From assembly GCA_028818855.1 (NCBI GenBank), contig JAPPMY010000118.1, positions 34,694-98,693 of the forward strand: 64,000 nucleotides of DNA, written 5' to 3'. A program made the position numbers and the translations under genes. Positions 12,472 to 22,129 of the stretch are shown here, piece by piece. Within the stretch, counting starts at the first letter, position 1. Every line of letters starts with the position of its first letter. The notes below the pieces were generated by a model. That model searched no databases and had not been told where the DNA came from. It was given only the letters and a program-made list of their open reading frames with translations. This DNA is from Rhodospirillales bacterium (GTDB lineage Bacteria; Pseudomonadota; Alphaproteobacteria; UBA828).

Positions 12472-12605
12472 GCGGCCACTATTGAGGGCGGTCGCGGCGC
12501 CACCGACGGCGTAATCCGCATGGGCAGAGGTCCGGTCGCTTCCGTGCTGCATGAGGCGATGCTGGCACGCACGACGCACGCCCTGCACCGCACCATGGAT
12601 CGGGG

Positions 12606-13577
12606 CTACCCGGCTGCGCCGATCCTGCCTGCGAAGGCGAGCACCGTTCGGGCCAGGGCCTGCTTGTCTGCGCGACTCGTCATCACCGTGGGCGCGACCT
12701 CGACGGCGACGCCGGTGGCGGCGATGGCGCTCGCCTGCGGGCGGTCGGCCTCGTCGAGAACGAAGCCGTCGATCAGCCCGGCGTAGTGCCTGGCAATCGC
12801 GGCTGCGCTCGGCGCGATACCGCGCTCAGCCATCATCTTGGCCGTGGGCCCCTTGACCGCCTTTCCGCCGACGATGGGGGAGACCGCGATCACCGGCGCC
12901 CGGCACGCCGCGAGCGCGCCCTGCACGCCGGGGACGGCGAGGATCGGGTCGATGCTGATATAGGGGTTCGATGGGCAGACGATGACGGCACCGAGGCCGG
13001 GCGCCCCGAGCGCATCGATGAAGGCCGCACACGGCCGCGCCTGCGCCGCGCCCTCATGGCGGAAGCCGAGCACCCTGGGCCGGCAGCGCTCGCGCACGAA
13101 ATAGTGCTGGAAGGCGAGCGGGCCGTCCTCGGTCTCGACAATCGTCGGCACAGGATCGTCGCTCATGGGCACGATGCGCGCGGGCACGCCGAGCCGCGCG
13201 CACAAGTCCGACGTGATCGCGCTCAGGCTCTCTCCGGTCCTGAGCCGCCGGGTGCGCTCGACGTGGATGGCGAGGTCCTTGTCGCCGAGGAAGAACCACG
13301 TCTCGCCGCCGAGGGCGCCGAGCGCCTCCATGAAGGCACCGCTCTCCCCTGCCCGGCCCCAACCGGTCTCCTCGTTGGCGAGCCCCGCCAGCGTATAGGT
13401 CAGCGTGTCCAGGTCGGGGCAGACCTTGAGACCCAGATGCTCGAAGTCGTCGCCGGTGTTGGCGACGACGATGAGCCGGCCGGGGTCCGCCAGCACGTCG
13501 CAGAGCCCGAGCGCGAGCTTGGCGCCGCCGACCCCGCCTGAGAGCGCCACATACCGCGCGTCAGCGGAAGAGGTCAT
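12606..13577 (-). CDS. cofD: 2-phospho-L-lactate transferase-type F420 biosynthesis protein CofD
   Basis: MTSSADARYVALSGGVGGAKLALGLCDVL, VVANTGDDFEHLGLKVCPDLDTLTYTLAG, NPYISIDPILAVPG: CofD signatures; start trimmed from 13700 to 13577. Confidence 0.93.
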   Translation of the reverse strand: MTSSADARYVALSGGVGGAKLALGLCDVLADPGRLIVVANTGDDFEHLGLKVCPDLDTLTYTLAGLANEETGWGRAGESGAFMEALGALGGETWFFLGDKDLAIHVERTRRLRTGESLSAITSDLCARLGVPARIVPMSDDPVPTIVETEDGPLAFQHYFVRERCRPRVLGFRHEGAAQARPCAAFIDALGAPGLGAVIVCPSNPYISIDPILAVPGVQGALAACRAPVIAVSPIVGGKAVKGPTAKMMAERGIAPSAAAIARHYAGLIDGFVLDEADRPQASAIAATGVAVEVAPTVMTSRADKQALARTVLAFAGRIGAAG

Positions 13578-14346
13578 CGGCCTCGTCGCGTATGAGGGCG
13601 GCGCCGTCGTTTCCCGGCCCGGCCGGGCTGAGCCCGCGCACGACCACCACCGGCATGCCCTCGTCAGCCTCGCCGTGGAGCAGGGAGGCGGCGGCGGCAA
13701 GCTCGTCCGCGAGCCCCACTTGCGTCACTTCCAGCGGGCGGCCGAAGAGGTCGTCGCGGCCTCGCAGGTCGAGCAGCGACGGCAACCCGGCAGCGCCGAG
13801 AGCGAGGCCCACGGTGCCGATCCGCCAGGCACGGCCGACGCTGTCGTTGACGATGACGGCGCAGTCCGCGCCGAGCCGGTCCCGCAAGCCTGCGCGCAGG
13901 CGCCGCGCGCTGCCGTCGGGATCGCGGGGCAGCAGCAGCACCCGCTCGTCGCCCTCCGCCGGCTCGACGTTGGAGTTGTCGATGCCGGCGTTCGCCATGA
14001 CGAAGCCCAGACGGTGCTCGACGATGATCACGCCCGGCCGATGCCGCACCACCCGCCGAGACTCGCCCAGGATCAGCTCGACCATGCGGGGGTCCTTGTC
14101 CGTCTGCGCGGCAAGCTCCCGCGCTTGCCGGCCGGGCTCCACGCGCGCCAGGCTGGCGTAGCGTCCCTCGCTCTTGGAGACGATCTTCTGCGCGACCACC
14201 AGCACATCGCCCGCGACCGCTGCCTCGCCGGCCCGCGCGAAGCCCTCCTGGATCAGCACCGCGAGATCGTCGCCGGGCTGGACCATGGGAATGCCCGGCA
14301 ACGCGAAGAGGGAGAGCGCCCGGGGGCGCGCGGGCCGCGTGGTCAT
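13561..14346 (-). CDS. cofE: F420-0:gamma-glutamyl ligase
   Basis: ALPGIPMVQPGDDLAVLI, VVAQKIVSKSEGR, GFVMANAGIDNSNV, VNDSVGRAWRIGTVGLALG: CofE family. Confidence 0.93.
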   Translation of the reverse strand: MTTRPARPRALSLFALPGIPMVQPGDDLAVLIQEGFARAGEAAVAGDVLVVAQKIVSKSEGRYASLARVEPGRQARELAAQTDKDPRMVELILGESRRVVRHRPGVIIVEHRLGFVMANAGIDNSNVEPAEGDERVLLLPRDPDGSARRLRAGLRDRLGADCAVIVNDSVGRAWRIGTVGLALGAAGLPSLLDLRGRDDLFGRPLEVTQVGLADELAAAASLLHGEADEGMPVVVVRGLSPAGPGNDGAALIRDEADDLFR

Positions 14347-14801
14347 CGGGGCGCGCTGCCTCCGCCCGCGGCGCTCCAGCTCGTCGCCCGCTCGATCCTG
14401 ATCGCGATCACGGGAAGCGGCGCCAGGTCCATCGCGCGATACTGCGGGTACTTGGCGCGAAGGCGTGCCTGCGCGTCGTCGTGCTCGGCGCCGTCTGCCA
14501 GTATCTCCGCCCGGCCGCGCACCATGACCCAGCGGAGCCGGGACCAGTCGTCATCGTCATAGTGATCGGCGGTGAGCGTGACGTGCGGGTTCTCGGCGAT
14601 GTTGCGCAGCCGCTTGAGCGGCCTGCCGCTCTTGGGCTTGCGATCGATCGTCATGTAGACGGTATCGCCGGCAAGCGCGAAGCAGACCGGCCCGACGTTG
14701 GGCATGCCCTTGGCATCCACCGTCGCCAGATGCGCCACCCGGCGGCCCTCCAGGAAGGCGCGTTCGCCCTCTTCGAGGACGGCCGCCCTGCCCTCGCCCA
14801 T
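14343..14801 (-). CDS. PPOX-class (split-barrel) F420-dependent oxidoreductase-like protein
   Basis: RRVAHLATVDAKGMPNVGPVCFALAGDTVYMTIDRKPKSGRPLKRLRNIAENPHVTLTADHYDDDDWSRLRWVMVRGRA, split-barrel flavin/F420 fold; overlaps cofE start. Confidence 0.82.
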   Translation of the reverse strand: MGEGRAAVLEEGERAFLEGRRVAHLATVDAKGMPNVGPVCFALAGDTVYMTIDRKPKSGRPLKRLRNIAENPHVTLTADHYDDDDWSRLRWVMVRGRAEILADGAEHDDAQARLRAKYPQYRAMDLAPLPVIAIRIERATSWSAAGGGSAPR

Positions 14802-14819
14802 GACTTGCCGCCGCCGGGC

Positions 14820-15683
14820 TCAGATGCCGGCCAACGCCTCCTTGATCCGCCCGATGGCCTCGATGTGCGCCTGCGGCGAATCGAGGCCCGAGTTCATCGT
14901 GTTGACCGAGTAATGGGTGGCGCCGAGCTTCTTCCAGCCCTCGGCGTGCGTGCGCCATTGCTCGGGCGTCTTGTCCAGCACGTCGAGCCAGGTCTCGATC
15001 CCCACATCCGCCGGGTCGCGGCCGGCCTCGCGGATGTAGCCCCGCAGCTTCTCGACCTCGGCCGCGCCTTCGTCATCCGGTGCGAGCAGCGGGAACCAGC
15101 CGTCGCCATACCGGGCGATGCGCCGCAGCACGGCCTCGGCATGGCCGCCGAACCAGACCGGGATGGGCTGCTGCACCGGTAGCGGGTTCAGGCCCGCGTC
15201 GGTGATGCGGTGATCGTTACCCTCGAAGGTGACCAGTTCGTTGGTCCAGAGCTGCCGCATGACCTCGATCTGCTCATCGATGCGCCGCCCGCGGTCCGAA
15301 AAATCCATGCCGAGCGCCTCGAATTCCACGTGGTTCCAGCCGACCGCCACGCCGAGCCGGAGCCGGCCCTCGCAGAGCACGTCGAGCGCCGCCGCTTGCT
15401 TCGCCACCAGCGCGGTCTGGCGCTGCGGCAGGATGATGATGCCGGTGACGAACTCGAGCCGGGTGACGGCGGCGAGGAAGCCGAACAGCACGAACGGCTC
15501 GTGGAACGCGTCGGTGTGCTTGTAGGGGCCCCGCAGGTCGTGCGTCGCGGCGTTGCCGCCGAGCACGTGATCGAAGGCGAGCACGTGCTTGTAGCCCAAC
15601 CCCTCGGCCGCCTGCCCGTAGTCGCGCACGACTGCGGGATCGTTGCCGATCTCGGTCTGTGGAAATACGACGCCAAGCTGCAT
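14820..15683 (-). CDS. LLM-class F420-dependent oxidoreductase
   Basis: MQLGVVFPQTEIGNDPAVVRDYGQAAEGLGYKHVLAFDHVLG..., luciferase-like monooxygenase fold; start trimmed to 15683. Confidence 0.87.
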   Translation of the reverse strand: MQLGVVFPQTEIGNDPAVVRDYGQAAEGLGYKHVLAFDHVLGGNAATHDLRGPYKHTDAFHEPFVLFGFLAAVTRLEFVTGIIILPQRQTALVAKQAAALDVLCEGRLRLGVAVGWNHVEFEALGMDFSDRGRRIDEQIEVMRQLWTNELVTFEGNDHRITDAGLNPLPVQQPIPVWFGGHAEAVLRRIARYGDGWFPLLAPDDEGAAEVEKLRGYIREAGRDPADVGIETWLDVLDKTPEQWRTHAEGWKKLGATHYSVNTMNSGLDSPQAHIEAIGRIKEALAGI

Positions 15684-15733
15684 GCGGATCCTCCCTCGAT
15701 CGCGGTTGTGCGCGGCCGGAGCGGCCGGCGCGC

Positions 15734-15749
15734 GGCATGCTATCATGCC
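15734..15749. promoter_or_regulatory. Perfect palindrome GGCATG-CTAT-CATGCC in a divergent promoter region
   Basis: 6-bp perfect arms inside the 134-bp divergent intergenic region between the LLM and PPOX genes. Confidence 0.35.
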
Positions 15750-15817
15750 TCGTCGGCGCGGCATCGTCGGTCCTCGGCGAAATCGCCGCTCAAAATGGCA
15801 GGCAAAGGAGAATTGGG

Positions 15818-16300
15818 ATGGCGGACAACGACGCGTGGCGCGGCAAGGTCGGCGGCATGACCGACGAAGAAGTCGATGAATTCCTCAAGGGACCCCACCT
15901 CTGCCGGCTCGCCTGCCTCGACGAGGAGGGTTGGCCCTATATCGTGCCGCTCTGGTACCAGTACGCCGACGGCGGCTTCTACGTCGTTCCCCGCGCGCGC
16001 TCGATCTGGGCCCGGCATATCCAGCGCGACCCCCGGGTGCACCTCTGCGTCGACATCTGGGAGACGATGCAGAAGGTGATGGCGAGAGGGCGGGCCGAGA
16101 TCGTCGAGGAAGCCAACGTCGGCGGCAAGTGGGTGGACGTCGCAACCGAGATGTCGCTGCGCTATCTGGGCGAGAACGGCCCCAAGTACCTCGAGCCCAC
16201 GCTGGTCGAGCCCCGCTGGCTCATCTTCCTGAAGCCCGATTCGCAGCTCACCTGGCAGGGCGTGGACTGGGCCGAGCGCTACAAGCACGCCAAGTGGTGA
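15818..16300 (+). CDS. Pyridoxamine 5'-phosphate oxidase/PPOX family split-barrel protein
   Basis: MADNDAWRGKVGGMTDEEVDEFLKGPHLCRLACLDEEGWPYIVPLWYQYADGGFYVVPRARS; start after aaaggag. Confidence 0.83.
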   Translation: MADNDAWRGKVGGMTDEEVDEFLKGPHLCRLACLDEEGWPYIVPLWYQYADGGFYVVPRARSIWARHIQRDPRVHLCVDIWETMQKVMARGRAEIVEEANVGGKWVDVATEMSLRYLGENGPKYLEPTLVEPRWLIFLKPDSQLTWQGVDWAERYKHAKW

Positions 16301-16386
16301 CGTCCGGCGCCTGCGGCACGCGCCGGGCAGAGCCCGCGGCGGGAGTCTAGCGCGCCGCAGCGCACCGGCATCCTCCCAACCGGGCC

Positions 16387-17328
16387 ATGACCGACGCCGG
16401 GGAAGCGCCCTCGGGCACGGCTCAGGCGAGCGCGCCCAGGATCGGGGCGCTCGCGGTCGTCTACCTGTTGCTCGCGGGCGCCCTCTACGGGCTGCTCTTC
16501 TCGATCAACAAGGTGGCGACGACCAATGGCGTGCCAGGCCTCGCCTACGTGTTCTGGCACACGCTGGGCGCCGGGCTGCTGCTCTGGCTCGGCTGCCTCG
16601 CGACCCGCACGCCGGTCGGCCTCGACCGCAGGCACCTGCGCCTCTATTTCGTGGCCGGCGCGCTCGGCATCTCGATACCGGTGTCGCTGCTCGCCCACGT
16701 CGCGCCCAAGCTGCCGGCGAGCCTCGTGGTCATGGTGACCTGCCTCTCGCCGACCTGCACCTACCTGATCGCGATGGCGCTCCGCATGGAGCGGTTCCGG
16801 CTGCTCAGCACGGGCGGGGTAGCCCTCGGGCTCGCGGGGATCCTGATCCTGGTGGTGCCGGGCATCACCCTGCCGAACCTCACGCAGGTGAGCTGGTTGC
16901 TGCTGGCAATGCTGGCGCCGGTCTGCTTCGCGTCCTTCAACGTCGTGGGCGCGATCCTCTGGCCGCCCAAGGCGCACTCGCTCGGGCTCGCCTGCGGCAT
17001 TCAGATGGGCGGCGCCGTCGTGCTCGTCCCCTTCATGCTCGGCACCGGCGAGACCTACCTCTTCCCCGGCCCGCTGCTGGAAGGCGACCTCGCGATACTC
17101 GGCGCAACGGGGGTCACCGCGCTGGTCTGGTACCTCATCTTCGAGATCCTCAGGCTTGGCGGCCCGCTCTTCTTGTCGCAATTCGGTTATATCGTGGTGC
17201 TGACGGGATTCGGCTGGGGCGCGGTGATCTTCGGCGAGCGCCTGAGCAGCGCGGCATGGATCGCAGCCGCCCTCCTGCTGGCGGGGCTCGCGGTGCTCAC
17301 CTGGTCCAAGCGCCGGAAGCGCCCGTAG
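16387..17328 (+). CDS. EamA/DMT superfamily transporter
   Basis: About ten hydrophobic segments in two EamA-like halves. Confidence 0.82.
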   Translation: MTDAGEAPSGTAQASAPRIGALAVVYLLLAGALYGLLFSINKVATTNGVPGLAYVFWHTLGAGLLLWLGCLATRTPVGLDRRHLRLYFVAGALGISIPVSLLAHVAPKLPASLVVMVTCLSPTCTYLIAMALRMERFRLLSTGGVALGLAGILILVVPGITLPNLTQVSWLLLAMLAPVCFASFNVVGAILWPPKAHSLGLACGIQMGGAVVLVPFMLGTGETYLFPGPLLEGDLAILGATGVTALVWYLIFEILRLGGPLFLSQFGYIVVLTGFGWGAVIFGERLSSAAWIAAALLLAGLAVLTWSKRRKRP

Positions 17329-17348
17329 CGCAGGCGAAGGGGACGCGA

Positions 17349-18140
17349 ATGACGATCAAGCTGCTTCAGGTCGACACCTTCACGGAGACGGTGCTCGGCG
17401 GCAATCCGGCCGCGGTCTGCCCGCTCGACACGTGGCTCGACGAGGCGACGATGCAGGCGATCGCGGCCGAGAACAACCTCTCGGAGACCGCCTTCATGGT
17501 GCCGGAGGGCGAGGGCTACGGCCTGCGCTGGTTCACGCCCAACGTCGAGGTCGATCTCTGCGGCCATGCCACGCTGGCGGCCGCCTTCGTCGTGTTCGAG
17601 CAGCTCAGGCCGGGCAGCGAGAGCGTCTCCTTCGAGACGCTGAGCGGCAGGCTCACCGTCGCCCGCGACGGCGAGGCGCTGGTCATGGATTTTCCCGCGC
17701 AGCCGGCCCAGCCGGAGCCTGCGCCTGCGGCGCTTGCGCAGGCGCTCGGCGCGACGCCGGCAGACGTGCTTGCCGGCGCAGACTGGATCGCCGTGTTCGA
17801 AGACGCGGCGCAGGTGGCCGGCCTCAGCCCCGACCAGACGATGCTCACCACGCTCGACCGCCGCGGCGTTGTCGCGACCGCACCGGGCGATGCGGGCGAT
17901 GCCGACTACGTGCTGCGCTTCTTCGCACCCAAGAACGCCGTGCCCGAGGATCCGGTGACGGGCAACGTGCAGACGGCGCTCGTGCCCTACTGGGCGGCCC
18001 GGCTCGGCAAGAAACGGCTCGCCGCGCGCCAGCTCTCGGCACGCGGCGGGCGGATGGTGTGCGAGGATCGCGGCACACGGGTCTCGATCGCCGGCCGCGC
18101 GGTGCTCTACATGGAGGCGACCGTCACACTCGGCGCCTGA
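17349..18140 (+). CDS. PhzF family isomerase-like protein
   Basis: LLQVDTFTETVLGGNPAAVCPL, NNLSETAFMV, LCGHATLAAAFV, EDPVTGNVQTALVPYW: PhzF signatures. Confidence 0.9.
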   Translation: MTIKLLQVDTFTETVLGGNPAAVCPLDTWLDEATMQAIAAENNLSETAFMVPEGEGYGLRWFTPNVEVDLCGHATLAAAFVVFEQLRPGSESVSFETLSGRLTVARDGEALVMDFPAQPAQPEPAPAALAQALGATPADVLAGADWIAVFEDAAQVAGLSPDQTMLTTLDRRGVVATAPGDAGDADYVLRFFAPKNAVPEDPVTGNVQTALVPYWAARLGKKRLAARQLSARGGRMVCEDRGTRVSIAGRAVLYMEATVTLGA

Positions 18141-18162
18141 CGCCGCCCCTTGTCCGCCGTGC

Positions 18163-18507
18163 TCAGCCGGCGCAGTCGACGCAACGCGCGATGGTCGGGT
18201 CGATGGCGAGGCGTTTCGCCGGGATCCGCTCTCCGCAGTCCACGCAATAGCCGTAGTCGCCCGAATCGAGGCGGCGCAGCGCTGCAGCGATGAGCGGCAG
18301 GCGCGCGCGGCGGCGGGCTTCCACGGTCTGCGCCATCGCCTGCACCTGCATGGCGTCCATGCGCGAGACGCGGCCGACGCTCTGCTGATCCAGCGCGACC
18401 GGGCGGCGCTCGTCGGCCGCAGCCTCGCTCAGCGCGAGCAGTTCGGCCCGCTCCCGCTCCAGGATCTGCCTGATCTTCTTCGGATCGCGGGTGGCGCGGG
18501 CGGTCAT
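18163..18507 (-). CDS. DksA/TraR family zinc-finger protein
   Basis: C-terminal LDSGDYGYCVDCGERIPAKRLAIDPTIARCVDCAG (CxxC...CxxC) after a helical N-terminus. Confidence 0.85.
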   Translation of the reverse strand: MTARATRDPKKIRQILERERAELLALSEAAADERRPVALDQQSVGRVSRMDAMQVQAMAQTVEARRRARLPLIAAALRRLDSGDYGYCVDCGERIPAKRLAIDPTIARCVDCAG

Positions 18508-18673
18508 GGGCGGCACAGGGACATCACGAGGTCGATTGTAGACGATCGGACGGGGCAATCGAAGGCGGCGTGCAGACGCACGCACTTCGATCGTCCTCCG
18601 GGCGCCGCGCTTGACGTGCTCGGCTGCTCCGCCGCACCCTTCGAGGCGCAAGGAATTATCGGGAGGAAGGCCG

Positions 18674-19594
18674 ATGGCGCGCGGGGCGATCGTGGTAACC
18701 GGGTCCGCCGGGTTGATCGGATTCGGCGTCGCGGCCCGGCTCGCGCGGGAGGGGCGGAGCGTGATCGGCACGGACCGTATCCAACCGCGGGAGGACGCGG
18801 GCTTCCCGTCTACGGATGCGGAGCTTACCGACGTCCACAAGCTGCACGCCATCTGCGAGCGCGACATTTCGGCGATCGTCCACTGCGGCGCGGTCTCGGG
18901 CCCCATGCTGGGCCGCGACAATCCACGCGCGGTGATCGAGACCAACGTGGCCGGCACCGCCAACCTGCTGGAGATCGCCCGTCAGCGAGGCGTCCGCCTG
19001 GTGTTCTGCTCGTCGACGTCCGCCTACGGCGACACGGCTGCGGGCCTCGACCTCGTGCCGGAGGATTCCCCGCTCGCCGCCAACGACATCTATGGCGCCA
19101 CCAAGGCGTCCGGCGACATCCTCACCCGGGCCTACGCCGCGCAGACCGGCCTCGATGCGGTTGTCCTGCGCTTCTCCTGGGTCTACGGGCCGCGCCGCCG
19201 CACCCCCTGCGTGGTGCGCGAGATGATCAAGGACGCGCAGGCCGGCCGCGCCACCCGGCTCCCATACGGCCGCGGCTTCACCCGACAATACGTCTACATC
19301 GACGATGTCGTCGGTTCCGTGATCGCGGCGCTCGACGCCGGCGCCATCGGCCCTCAGCGCGCCTTCAACATCACCGGCGGCCAGCGACTCGAGTTCGGCG
19401 CGATCGTGGAGGCCGTGCGCCAGGCCGTGCCGACAGCGCAGATCACACTCGGCGAGGGTGCCGACCCCGAAGACCAGAGCCACGGGCGCTTCGACATCTC
19501 GGCCGCAGCCCGCGCACTCGGCTGGCAGCCGAAGGTCGCGTTCGCCGACGGCGTGCAGGACTATGCCCGCTGGCTCGCCGAGAACCCGGTGTAG
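18674..19594 (+). CDS. NAD(P)-dependent epimerase/dehydratase
   Basis: GAIVVTGSAGLIGFGVAARL Rossmann motif and YGATKASGDIL (YxxxK). Confidence 0.88.
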   Translation: MARGAIVVTGSAGLIGFGVAARLAREGRSVIGTDRIQPREDAGFPSTDAELTDVHKLHAICERDISAIVHCGAVSGPMLGRDNPRAVIETNVAGTANLLEIARQRGVRLVFCSSTSAYGDTAAGLDLVPEDSPLAANDIYGATKASGDILTRAYAAQTGLDAVVLRFSWVYGPRRRTPCVVREMIKDAQAGRATRLPYGRGFTRQYVYIDDVVGSVIAALDAGAIGPQRAFNITGGQRLEFGAIVEAVRQAVPTAQITLGEGADPEDQSHGRFDISAAARALGWQPKVAFADGVQDYARWLAENPV

Positions 19595-19618
19595 GGACGA
19601 CACAAAGGGAGAATCGCC

Positions 19619-20413
19619 ATGCCACGCGCAGCCGTCATCGTACCGTTTCCCTTCGACGAGGAGGGCCTCGACTACAGGCGTGCCGAGATGGAGCAGGTCG
19701 AGCTCTCGGGCCAGGTCACCTTCGACTACAAGCCGCTCAAGGCGGGGCCCAAGCACTTCATCGGCCGCCATGACGAGATGCTGGTCGAGTTCGCCATCTT
19801 CGAGGCGGGCATCGCGCTTGCCGAGGAAGGCTACGACGCGATCACGGTCAACACGCTGAGCGATTCCGGCGTGCCTGAGCTGCGCGCGGTGCTCGACATC
19901 CCCGTGGTCTCCAACGGCAAGTCGTCTCTGCTCTACGCGCTCACCCTCGGCACCCGCTTCTGCGTGATCGCGCAGACGGACCCAGCCTATCCGCAGTACA
20001 CCGACGCCTGGCTCGCCTTCTACAAGAACCTGATGAAGAAGTTCGAGGTCGCTCCGTTCTGCAGCTCCATCGAGCTGTTCGAGGCGCAGTCGGACATGAA
20101 GGCGCTCTTCACCGGCCGCGAGGCGGAGGTCTTCCCCGAGATGAAGAAAGCCTGCGAGAGAGGCCTCGCCAAGGGCGCCGACGTGATCGTCCTCGGCTCC
20201 ACGACGCTCTCTCAGGCAGGCCCCTACCTCTCGGAGAACCTGCCCGTCCCGGTGGTCAATCCGGGGCCGCTCTCGCTCAAGATGGTGGAGATGGTGCTGG
20301 GCCTCGGCCACAGCCACAGCCCGAAAGCGCATCCCAAACCCGCCGTGCCCCGCCCAAGGATGATTCGCGCCATGCTGGAGGCCGCCAGCACCCAGCAGGA
20401 TGCAGACGACTAG
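19619..20413 (+). CDS. Aspartate/glutamate (hydantoin) racemase family protein
   Basis: NTLSDSGVPELRAVLDIPVV and GADVIVLGSTTLSQAG motifs of the Asp/Glu/hydantoin racemase fold. Confidence 0.8.
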   Translation: MPRAAVIVPFPFDEEGLDYRRAEMEQVELSGQVTFDYKPLKAGPKHFIGRHDEMLVEFAIFEAGIALAEEGYDAITVNTLSDSGVPELRAVLDIPVVSNGKSSLLYALTLGTRFCVIAQTDPAYPQYTDAWLAFYKNLMKKFEVAPFCSSIELFEAQSDMKALFTGREAEVFPEMKKACERGLAKGADVIVLGSTTLSQAGPYLSENLPVPVVNPGPLSLKMVEMVLGLGHSHSPKAHPKPAVPRPRMIRAMLEAASTQQDADD

Positions 20414-20437
20414 CCTCCGGCAGAGCGTGGCGCACGC

Positions 20438-21253
20438 ATGAACCGGCCTTCCGCCAAGGCCGACGCAGCGGGCACGGGCGGGCCTGCCGCCTGGGATGCC
20501 GGCCTCTACGATCGCTCGTTCGGTTTCGTCTCGGCCTTCGCGACGGACATGGTCGATCTGCTCGCGCCGGAGCCGGGCGAGCGGATCGTCGATCTCGGCT
20601 GCGGCACGGGCACGCTGACCGCCGACATCGCCGCCCGCGGCGCCGACGTGATCGGCATTGACGGCGACGCGGCGATGGTCGAGCGCGCGCGTGCGCTCCA
20701 CCCGGCGCTTACCTTCGAGCATGCCGACGGGCGCGATTTCGCCATCGAGGGCCAGGCCGACGCCGTCTTCTCCAACGCCGCGCTTCACTGGATGAAGGAG
20801 GCGCCGGCGGACGTCATCGCCTGCGTGGCGCGCGCGCTCAGGCCCGGCGGCCGCTTCGTCGCCGAGATGGGCGCGCACCGCAACGTGCGCATCATCACCG
20901 ACGCGCTCTACCAGGCGCTCGCCGAGGAAGGCGTGCCGGCCGGGGCGGTCGACTTCCCCTGGTACTTCCCGCGCACGAGCCGCTATGTCGGCCTGCTCGA
21001 GGACGGCGGCTTCGACGTGACGCAGCTCTACTACTTCGCCCGCCCGACGCCGCTCGACGACTGCCCCAACGGCCTCGCCGACTGGATCGAGATGTTCGGC
21101 CGCAACTTCACCGACGCCGCGCCGCCCGGCCGCGTGCAGGCGGTGGTGGACCGCACGATCGCGCTCACCCGCGACCGCCTCTGCCCCGACGGCCGCTGGA
21201 TCACCGACTACACCCGCCTCCGCTTCGTCGCCCGCCGCCTGGCGGAGGACTGA
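20438..21253 (+). CDS. Class I SAM-dependent methyltransferase
   Basis: GERIVDLGCGTGTLTADIAARGADVIGIDGDAAMVERAR and VFSNAALHWMKE. Confidence 0.87.
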   Translation: MNRPSAKADAAGTGGPAAWDAGLYDRSFGFVSAFATDMVDLLAPEPGERIVDLGCGTGTLTADIAARGADVIGIDGDAAMVERARALHPALTFEHADGRDFAIEGQADAVFSNAALHWMKEAPADVIACVARALRPGGRFVAEMGAHRNVRIITDALYQALAEEGVPAGAVDFPWYFPRTSRYVGLLEDGGFDVTQLYYFARPTPLDDCPNGLADWIEMFGRNFTDAAPPGRVQAVVDRTIALTRDRLCPDGRWITDYTRLRFVARRLAED

Positions 21254-21376
21254 GCGCCACCACACCACCGAGCCGCCGCAATCTCGCCACATTGACCGCC
21301 TACGCGGGGCAGTGACAGACTTTTATGTCGATTCGCGGCACCCGCCCGGATCTCCCCGAGCGATCGAGCAGAGCCC

Positions 21377-22129
21377 ATGGCCGGTCATTCCAAGTGGGCC
21401 AACATCATGTACCGCAAGGGCGCGCAAGACGCCCGGCGGGCCAAGCGATTCACCAAGCTGATCCGCGAGGTCTACGTCGCGGCCAGGGAAGGCACGCCCG
21501 ACCCGGACCACAACCCGAGGCTGCGCACGGCCGTCGCGGCGGCCAAGTCGCAGAGTGTGCCCAAGGACAACATCGAGCGCGCGATCAAGAAGGCGGCGGG
21601 CGGCGGCGACGGGCAGGAGCGCTTCGACACGCTGAGCTACGAGGGCTTCGGCCCCGGCGGCGTCGCCGTCATCGTCGATGCGCTGACCGACAACCGCAAC
21701 CGGACCGCAGCCACGATCCGCTCGATCTTCACCCGGCACGGCGGCACCCTCGGCGAGACCGGCTCCGTGAACTATCTCTTCCAGCGCGTGGGCGTCATAC
21801 GCTTCCCGGCGGACGCGGCCAGCGCCGACGACATGTTCGAGGCCGCGCTCGAGGTCGGCGCCGACGAGTGCGAGAGCGAGACGGACGGGCACGAGGTGGT
21901 CTGCGCGCCCGAATCCCTGAGCGAGGCCAGCGAGGCGCTGACCGAGCGCTTCGGCGCGCCGGAGCGGGTCGAGATTGCCTGGCGGCCGCAGACGACGATC
22001 CCCATCGACGAAGGCAAGGCGGCAGCCGTCTTCAAGCTGCTGGAGGCGCTCGACGACAGCGACGACGTTCAGCAGGTATCGGCGAACTACGACGTGACCG
22101 ACGATGTCCTGCAGAAGCTCTCGGCCTGA
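21377..22129 (+). CDS. yebC: YebC/PmpR family regulatory protein (TACO1-like)
   Basis: MAGHSKWANIMYRKGAQDARRAKRFTKLIREV...VPKDNIERAIKKAAGG. Confidence 0.93.
   Translation: MAGHSKWANIMYRKGAQDARRAKRFTKLIREVYVAAREGTPDPDHNPRLRTAVAAAKSQSVPKDNIERAIKKAAGGGDGQERFDTLSYEGFGPGGVAVIVDALTDNRNRTAATIRSIFTRHGGTLGETGSVNYLFQRVGVIRFPADAASADDMFEAALEVGADECESETDGHEVVCAPESLSEASEALTERFGAPERVEIAWRPQTTIPIDEGKAAAVFKLLEALDDSDDVQQVSANYDVTDDVLQKLSA

Noticed and set aside
12330-12596. Overlapping short ORFs with HYGPLWATM-like periodic peptides, and plus-strand ORF 12385-12786
   Set aside because: Explained by the 10-bp DNA repeat (30-bp/10-aa translation period); no ribosome-binding site or domain.
18656-21292. 878-aa minus-strand ORF
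   Set aside because: Antisense to three well-supported genes (epimerase, racemase, methyltransferase).
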